Notes under the pieces: model-generated
Told to the model about the DNA's origin: nothing
Databases searched by the model: none
What the model saw: the letters and a program-made list of their open reading frames with translations, nothing else
Part shown: in pieces, positions 57,539 through 64,000 of the stretch
Numbering within the stretch: the first letter of the stretch is position 1
Layout of the letters: every line of letters starts with the position of its first letter
Source of the DNA: Cryptomeria japonica
Lineage: Eukaryota; Streptophyta; Pinopsida; Cupressales; Cupressaceae
NCBI RefSeq assembly: GCF_030272615.1
Contig: NC_081415.1
Coordinates: forward strand, 378,435,892-378,499,891
DNA: 64,000 nucleotides
Direction: 5' to 3'
Translations under genes and position numbers: made by a program

Positions 57539-60500
57539 ATGATAAAGAAAGAAGGTCCGAAGTTTAATAGAGAGAACTATGGGATATGGAGTGATAGAAT
57601 GAAAATTTATATCAAGAGTTTGGGAATTCAGTATTTGGATCATGTAGATACTAAGTATGTTGCACCTACTAGGATATTGACTGATGATCAGAAGAAATAG
57701 CAACAAGAAAATCATCAAGCACTAGAGGCTATTATCAGTTCTTCGTCTGATGGAGAATATGTAGATGTTCATGGTCTTGAAACTGCATATGAGGTATGGA
57801 AAAAACTTGAAGAGATTTATAGCAGTGATGAACATGTTAAGATTGCTAAAGAGGAGAGTCTAAGAGGAAAATTTGATGACATGTGGATTGTTGAAGGTGA
57901 GAATATCCAACAGTATGGTCAAAGGTTAAAAGAGATAGTCAGTGAAATTAAGAGTGCAAGAGGTAAAGTGGAAGATTCCATAGTGATCAGTAAGGTATTG
58001 AGAACCCTCCTACTGGTCTATGCTACTAGAGTTGCAGCTATTCAGGAGCTAAAATCCATTGACAAAACTAAGGTAACTCTTGACTCCATCATTGGAAAAC
58101 TTACTACTTTTGAATTAAATGGTTATGATGTTAGTGTACAAAAATCTGAGTCTGCATTTAGATCTTTTGTTTCTAACCCATCTGTGAGAAAAAATAGAGA
58201 TGCCCATCACAGTTATGAATCCAGATCCAGTAGAGAAGCTGATGATGAAGATAGTTTAGTTGAGCTTGAAACATTGTTGGTCAAGCAGTTTCCTAGAGGT
58301 ATAGGTAAATACAGAGGCAGATTACCTTTGAAATGTTTTGCATGCAACAAGATTGGACACATTGCTATTAATTGTCCTCATGGTGATAATGAGCACAAGC
58401 GAGAGAAATTCAAGAAGTACAAGGGTAAAGGAAAAAGAGATTGTCTTATTATTGTTGATGGTGGTATCACTGATGAGGAATTTGATGGTGATGCTAATGA
58501 AGACATTGTGTTTGTAGCCATTAAAGAAGAGATGTCAGATCAGAAGGCATTAGTATCTAGGATGGATAACTTTGATGATTGGATCATTGATAGTGGTTGC
58601 TCACATCACATGACCGGTGATCAGAGAAAATTTCTTTCTCTGAAGGAATTTGATGGCAGAGTTGTAAGATTTGGTAATGACTCACCCTGTATGGTTAAAG
58701 GTAACAGAACTATTTCTCTTAATGGAAGGAGTAGTGCAAATGATGTCTATTCGGTTGAAGGTTTAAAGCACAATCTTTTGAGGGTGGCACAACTCAATGA
58801 AAGAGGATACCCATTGGAATTTAAAAATGGTATGTGCAAAATATATGACAACAAAGGTGAACTAATTGCAACTGGAAAGAAAACTAAAGGTAACTTATTT
58901 CATCTTAATCCTAAAGTTAGCAACTATTTAATTGCAAAGATAGATGATAGTTGGCTTTAGCATAGGATATTTTGTCATATAAACTTTTATAACATTCTTA
59001 AAGTGAGTAAGTCCAAGACAGTGAGAGGTTTACCTCAGTTAGACAAACAAGTTAATACTCTGTGCAAAGAATGTCAACTGGGAAAGGTGACATCCTCAAC
59101 TTTCAAGAGGAAATCTTTTTCAATAGAACATTTGTTAGATTTGGTTCATACAGATCTTTGTGGACCAATAAGAACAAAAGGTATTCAAGGTGAGAGATAT
59201 TTTATGATATCGCTGATGATTGCTCAAGGATGATGTGGGTCACATTCTTGAAGGATAAGAATAAAGATTTTGGTAAGTTCAAGGCATTCAGGGCCTTAGC
59301 TGAGAAAGAGAGCGGTAAGAAGATAAAGTGTCTGAGGATAGATCAAGGTGGTGAATTTACTTTTGAGGAATTCACTAGGTATTGGGAAGAAAATGGTATC
59401 AAGCAGAAACTTTCTGCACCAAGGACACCATAGCAGAATGGTATTGCAGAGAAACAATCGATCAGTTGTTGAAGCTAATAGGATGATGTTGGTACAAGGA
59501 GGTGTAGCAAAAACTTTCTGGAGAAAAGTTGTCAACACAACTGTCTACACTATGAACCAGATTCTCGTAAAGAGAGGTAAGGACAAGACTCCTTATGAAG
59601 ATTGGTATGGTAGATCACCTGATGTTAGTTATTTCAGAATATTTGGAAGAAATTTTTTATTAAGAGAGGTGATTATATTAGCAAATTTGAGGATAAAAGT
59701 GATGAAGGTATATTTCTTAGCTATTCCACCAAGAGTAAGGCCTACAAGTGTTTTAACAACTAGACACAGAGAATTGTTGAGAGTGTTGATGTTCGAGTGG
59801 ATGAATTTCCTGAAGTCTCAAAAGGAACCAGTTCAAAGAAAAAGGATAAAGATCCTTGCATTTTGATTTTAGAACCAGAAATCATTAAATCTGAAACCGG
59901 CAAAGCAAATACTGATGTACCAGTCCAATCAGAATAGATAAATTCAGAAGATGATGATGATAATGAAGAAGCTGAACCTAAAGATAATGATCATATTATT
60001 CCAAGATATGTGAGAATGAATCACAATCCTGAACAAATTATTGGGGATAAGGATGTTGGAGTACTAACCAAAAGAAGAATCAGAGAGAATTCTTGCATGA
60101 TCTCCACTATTGAACCAAGAAATGCTAAGGAAGCATTTGGTGATGATCATTGGGTTAAAGCTATGGAGGAGGAATTAGATCAAATTGAGAAGAACAACAC
60201 ATAGACCCTAGTATCCCGACTGGTAAATAAAAATGTGATAGGGACTAAGTGGGTTTTCAGGAACAAGTTGAATGAAGATGGTGTTATGGTTCACAACAAA
60301 GCTAGATTGGTATGTAAAGGTTATGCACAAGAGGAAGGAGAAGACTATGGTGAAAATTTTGCACCAGTTGCAAGACTGGAAGGTGTCAGAACTTTACCTG
60401 CATTTTCCGCACACAATAAATTCAAGGTATACCAGATGGATGTTAAGTCAATGTTTTTAAATGGGATACTTGAAGAAGAAGTATACATTGAGCAACCAGA

Positions 60501-60835
60501 TGGTTATGCTCTAACTGATAAGAAAGATATGGTATGTAGATTACATAAAGCTTTATATGGATTAAAGAAGGCATCTAGAGCATGGTATGAAAGGATTCAT
60601 ACACATCTGATGAAGATGGGCTTTCTAAGAACCAATGATAATAGTAACATTTATCTCAAATCTGAAGGAGATCAAATACTAGTTAGCGAAGTATTTGTTG
60701 ATGATATCATATTTGGAGGTAATGATGACATGAGCAATAGTTTTGTAGATGAAATGAAAAATAAATTTGAAATGTCTTTAGTGGGGAAATAAAAAATTTC
60801 ATAGGCTTGCAAATACAACAAATGAAGAATGGTAT
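57539..60835 (+). pseudogene. Copia D gag-pol, truncated
   Basis: The start is MIKKEGPKFNRENYGIW at 57539; a TAG at 57698 precedes a long open part (57881-58957). Gag has a zinc knuckle CFACNKIGHIAINC (near 58340). The protease WIIDSGCSHHMTGD is intact in motif. A TAG at 58958 replaces Trp in the WLWHRR-type pre-integrase phrase. Integrase shows LVHTDLCGP, then a frameshift near 59213, LRIDQGGEF, a TAG at 59431 and a further frameshift. Reverse transcriptase starts [15 protein letters not shown] (60235) and keeps [11 protein letters not shown] (near 60690). Reading stops just after EMSLVG with a frameshift, and RNase H is deleted. The sequence is close to Copia N throughout, so the two belong to related families. 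Confidence 0.9.
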
Positions 60836-60847
60836 TTTCATCACACA

Positions 60848-61969
60848 ATCTGATGATGAGTAGTAATGATTATGACATGCATGATTATTGTATGAAGACA
60901 ATTCAAAGAGATTTTGGTGAGTTGTTGTAATGGTTTTTTATCTAGGGAATGAGTGAATGTATTGCATCTAATGCAAAGTGCATGATGAGTTTCAAAGTTT
61001 GATGAAGCGGTGATCAAGGAGTGATCAAGGTTTTCTTGATTGATGTGCAGAGATTGCTATGTAATCCAAGGGTCATACTTGAACCAAATTTATTTGTAAT
61101 CTCGATGAGAATTAGGTTTTTGTTGTGTTACAGACTTGATTGATTTGTATTTAAGGTCAATGAAGTTGTTTAGTTTTATGAGTTGAAAAAGAGATAGACT
61201 TGGTTCAGTTGAGTGTGGTTGCCTAACCAAATGATGTATCTGCAGTTTGAGTAAAGGCAGATAGGAGCATGAAATGGATCTGATCAAGAAAGTGTAGTTC
61301 TATTTAGATAGATCAGAAAACTCCTATTGTTTTCTAACAATTACAGCATAATTGAAATCCCCTAACCGGATAAGCTCTAACAAGCTTGGTGCTATTCAAA
61401 TCCTCTAACAAGGCAGTCCATTAGATTGGATTTTCAAATCCTCTACCGAGGTTACTCCTTATAGGGTATTACTTATAACAAGGAATTTGTAGTCAATCCC
61501 TTAAATAGGTGATTTCTAACAGGATCAGTTCTTAACAGGACTTTTTGTAAAGCTTTAACAGGCTAGGCTCCTAATAGGGCAAACTTCAGAAGAGTTCAGA
61601 TATTATCTTGTGAGTCTCATCTCATCGTGGTTTTTACCTATTTGGGTTTCCACATCAAAAATATTTGTGTCAAGTGGTGAATGTTTTTGTGGTTATGTTT
61701 TCATGGTTGATTTACTTAACTACTTAACTATTTTGATAAGTTATGATAATTGAAAGTATTAAGAAATGAAGAAGTTGTTTACAGTTAATTTATTGTAATA
61801 GTCAACTGGTTTATCTTATGATTTTTTATCTTGACAGAGATTATTTCATTGTTATTTCTAAGTTTTACTTCGAGAGATTGATTGGTGAAGTTTGTATCAG
61901 TTTTTTTATCTACTGATTCACCCCCCTCTTAGTAGTTGACCGGCTACTTATTCTTTCATCATACCATCA
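60848..61969 (+). repeat. Copia D 3' LTR, 5'-truncated
   Basis: Matches the left LTR from 56275 (ATCTGATGAT) to the end ATACCATCA. It lacks about 204 bases of the LTR start and one copy of the 73-bp duplication. Confidence 0.88.
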
Positions 61970-64000
61970 TATCCTCTCCTCGGTAATTTCTCACTTGTAC
62001 AGGCATAATGATTAATTAAGATAAACAAGTGATTGAATGTAGAGACCAGTTGTACAAGTGGAAAATGAGGAAGCCTCCAGAGCATGAGATCAAAAATACA
62101 CATCGGAGAAGCAAAGTGTGCTACTAGGATATTGAAGGAAGAATGAGGAGTTGAGATGGTGTGCTTGTCATCTTGAAAAACTAGATGAGAGTAGAACCAG
62201 TTTGATGGAGAAGAATGCTAGCGACTCTGCAAAAATATACATGGGATACCAGGATACTAAAGGAAGGTTGATGCATAACAGTTGGAGTGTGATGTCTTGG
62301 TGTCATCATTGTGTCTCACCGACGAGAAGGAAAGTTTGTTACCCACCGATAGACACATTTACCGAAATTTGAATTGGTGATAGTTGATATGTTATGTCAA
62401 TCGGTGAAACATCAGAGAAGAGACAAGGAAGATAAGGTTCTCACCTGATAAAGATGGAGTCTATTGAAGGTTGATGACTTGGTGTCATCAAGAGTGGTTA
62501 TCAGTATTAAAGCTCACCGAAAATATGGACAAGGTGCAGGTGCAGAAGACTCGTACCTGATGAGAATGTCCATGTTTTGAATTGACATGTCTGGAGACCG
62601 GTTTGAGTGTTCCATCGGTAGTTCTGCACAGTGCAGACATGGTGAGGTAATTGGTAGAGTGTGAGACACTGGCAGAATGGTGAAGTGCAGACACAAGGGT
62701 TACACTAACAGATTAGAAAAGGTCATGATAAGAAGGACAACTGACAAGGTGGTTAGTTCCAGTAGGGTTAGTTAACCGATATGGGCATACTAGTTATGTG
62801 TGTGGTCAGTGACTAAGCTAAACCGATAGAGTATTGTGATGAGGGGCATACTGACTGTGATGCCACGCAGAGCTAAGGTGGCGAATATGCAGAGGATAGT
62901 GATGTCTGGTGTCAAAGAGGTAGTTGTGATTGGTCCAACATTAATGGTGATTATGAAGCTCAAGGTAGAGTTGTAGAGGTGTGCGACTCAAGATCCAAGA
63001 CAAATTGATTGTGCAGATCAGAGTTTGCAAAGGGAACAACTAAGCCATTTATGGTGATTGACTAAGGTGTGCCAACAGACTAATTATAGATTTCCAAAGA
63101 TGGAAGGCATGATCAAGAAGGCGCGTTAATGGCAGAAGTGTATAGTTGATTGTCAGGGAGATTAGATCGAGCAAGATCTGATTAGATTTGGTTTGCCTCG
63201 AGGATGATGAGGAAACCCTATTTGGGTAGATTTTAAATAGGTTTTTGGTGGGAAAACCAGATTATAAATATGCAGGACAAAGACATAGGTAAAGTGTTGT
63301 TGAATGAAAGAAGAGAGTTTTGTTGCAAAGTGATTGAGCGTTACTTTTGCATGTGAAGAGAAAATTATCCAAGTGCTTAATGAGTATCTGAAAAAGAGTG
63401 AGAGTGAAGAGAAAAACTAGTAGTGGTTATACCGGTAGAGTAGAAGTGAAGAGAGCTATAGAGAAGGCAGATAGTGGACTGATATAGTGTAATATTGGTG
63501 AAGAGTAGAGAAACGAGGAGGAGATCCAGTAGAGCAAAACAAAAGAAAAGTGAATTGGCAGAGTTTATCGGTAAGCAAAGAAACCAATGAGAGTACAAGA
63601 AGAGTGAGCCGATATAGCTGAGAAGGTGTCTCACCGACAGAAAGAGGTATATGAGATGGTTACAAGATTCACTTGTAATAGTAGTATTAATTTTGTATTT
63701 GAAGTTATCTTTGAAAACACTGAGTTGTAGCTTGGTGCAGGGGTTGTAGCTCCTTTAGGTTGTAGCCTATAAACTATGTAGGAGTTGGTGATCCTTTGAG
63801 TCAAAGCTCATAAATCAGGGTTTGTAGTTCCTTTGGGTTGTAGCCCATAAACAAGACATGGGTTGTAACTCCTTGGGTTGGTGCCCTAAACATTGTAACA
63901 AATTTTTCATTGTGAGGCTGGATTGGAGCAGTAGACTCCAGTAGCATTGCTCACCGAGGTTTTTCCCATCTTGGGTTTTCCTCGTATATGTTGGTGTTAT
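61970..64000 (+). repeat. Probable continuation of LTR C
   Basis: About 2 kb without coding frames. Near the end it has the look of a Copia LTR 3' part (CTCACCGAGGTTTTTCCC and TTGGGTTTTCCTCGTATATG at 63952-63989) and runs off the window. Its link to 55695-56070 is inferred from position only. Confidence 0.45.
63741..63900 (+). repeat. ~45-bp degenerate repeat
   Basis: Four related units such as GGTTGTAGCTCCTTTAGG then TTGTAGCCTATAAAC, and GTTTGTAGTTCCTTTGGG then TTGTAGCCCATAAAC. Typical of the R-region repeats seen in large plant LTRs. Confidence 0.6.

Larger units (their letters stand above)
56071..61969 (+). mobile_element. Copia D, internally deleted
   Basis: A plus-strand Copia with a left LTR (about 56071-57469), primer site, gag-pol to the end of the RT core, then a direct jump at about 60848 into the interior of the right LTR. 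RNase H, 3' untranslated region, polypurine tract and about the first 204 bases of the right LTR are missing. No target-site duplication was found (right flank TATCC). Confidence 0.85.

Noticed and set aside
57600-57800. Copia D and Copia N as one family with two insertions
   Set aside because: Proteins are similar but LTR sequences share only short end signatures, so they are related families rather than copies of one element.
56066-61974. Target-site duplication for Copia D
   Set aside because: The right flank TATCC does not match the five bases before any plausible left LTR start (56066 or 56071).

Overview
The window looks like intergenic DNA of a large, retrotransposon-saturated seed-plant genome. 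A gymnosperm is my best guess, from the AT-rich sequence, the nested old LTR elements and the Tat-type Gypsy plus Copia mix; the sequence does not name the species. I see no intact cellular gene and no rRNA or tRNA gene. Almost everything recognisable is an LTR retrotransposon, intact in structure but decayed in coding capacity.

Left part (1-19.0 kb). The 3' end of an uncharacterised coiled-coil protein pseudogene (2-1328) is followed by a Copia RNase H fragment with its 3' LTR (about 2553-3888). That Copia sits inside the 3' LTR of element A, a minus-strand Tat-lineage Ty3/Gypsy element: 3' LTR remnant 3894-3948, gag-pol 15387 to 8564, primer-binding site 17272-17290, 5' LTR 17295-18195. A carries an antisense gene with a plant mobile domain (PMD) at 4315-6890. 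A itself is inserted in a minus-strand LTR of a second Gypsy family (18196-19014, called G).

Middle (19.0-48.7 kb). A decayed zinc-knuckle gag fragment (19.07 kb), a Tat-type solo LTR with target-site duplication (TSD) CATAT (20760-21937), and unassigned DNA with degenerate repeats come first. Then follows element T, a plus-strand Tat element with both LTRs (24606-25767 and 47561-48720) and a perfect TGTGT TSD. T has a leader with repeat arrays, gag-pol at 28107-35771, and an antisense PMD gene (46354 down to 37276). That gene is split by a nested minus-strand Copia element N (38884-45576, TSD TACAC).

Right part (48.7-64 kb). Unassigned DNA with a long (TA)n tract and a ~96-bp repeat comes first, then the 5' part of an uncharacterised coding region broken by a plus-strand G-family LTR (51790-52855). 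That element's leader holds a 294-bp near-perfect hairpin and is broken by Copia B (LTR about 54283-55596). B's gag is broken after 13 codons by another LTR (C, from 55695 past the window end), and C is broken by Copia D (about 56071-61969).

The most interesting signal is shared by A and T. Both carry an antisense gene with a TATA box, a 75-nt first exon, a repeat-bearing intron and a PMD-coding second exon. In both, the short motif repeated in that intron is also repeated, in inverted orientation, in the leader ahead of gag. The two convergent transcription units of each element therefore begin with the same element-specific motif in the same sense. This suggests, but does not prove, a self-recognition or regulatory system.
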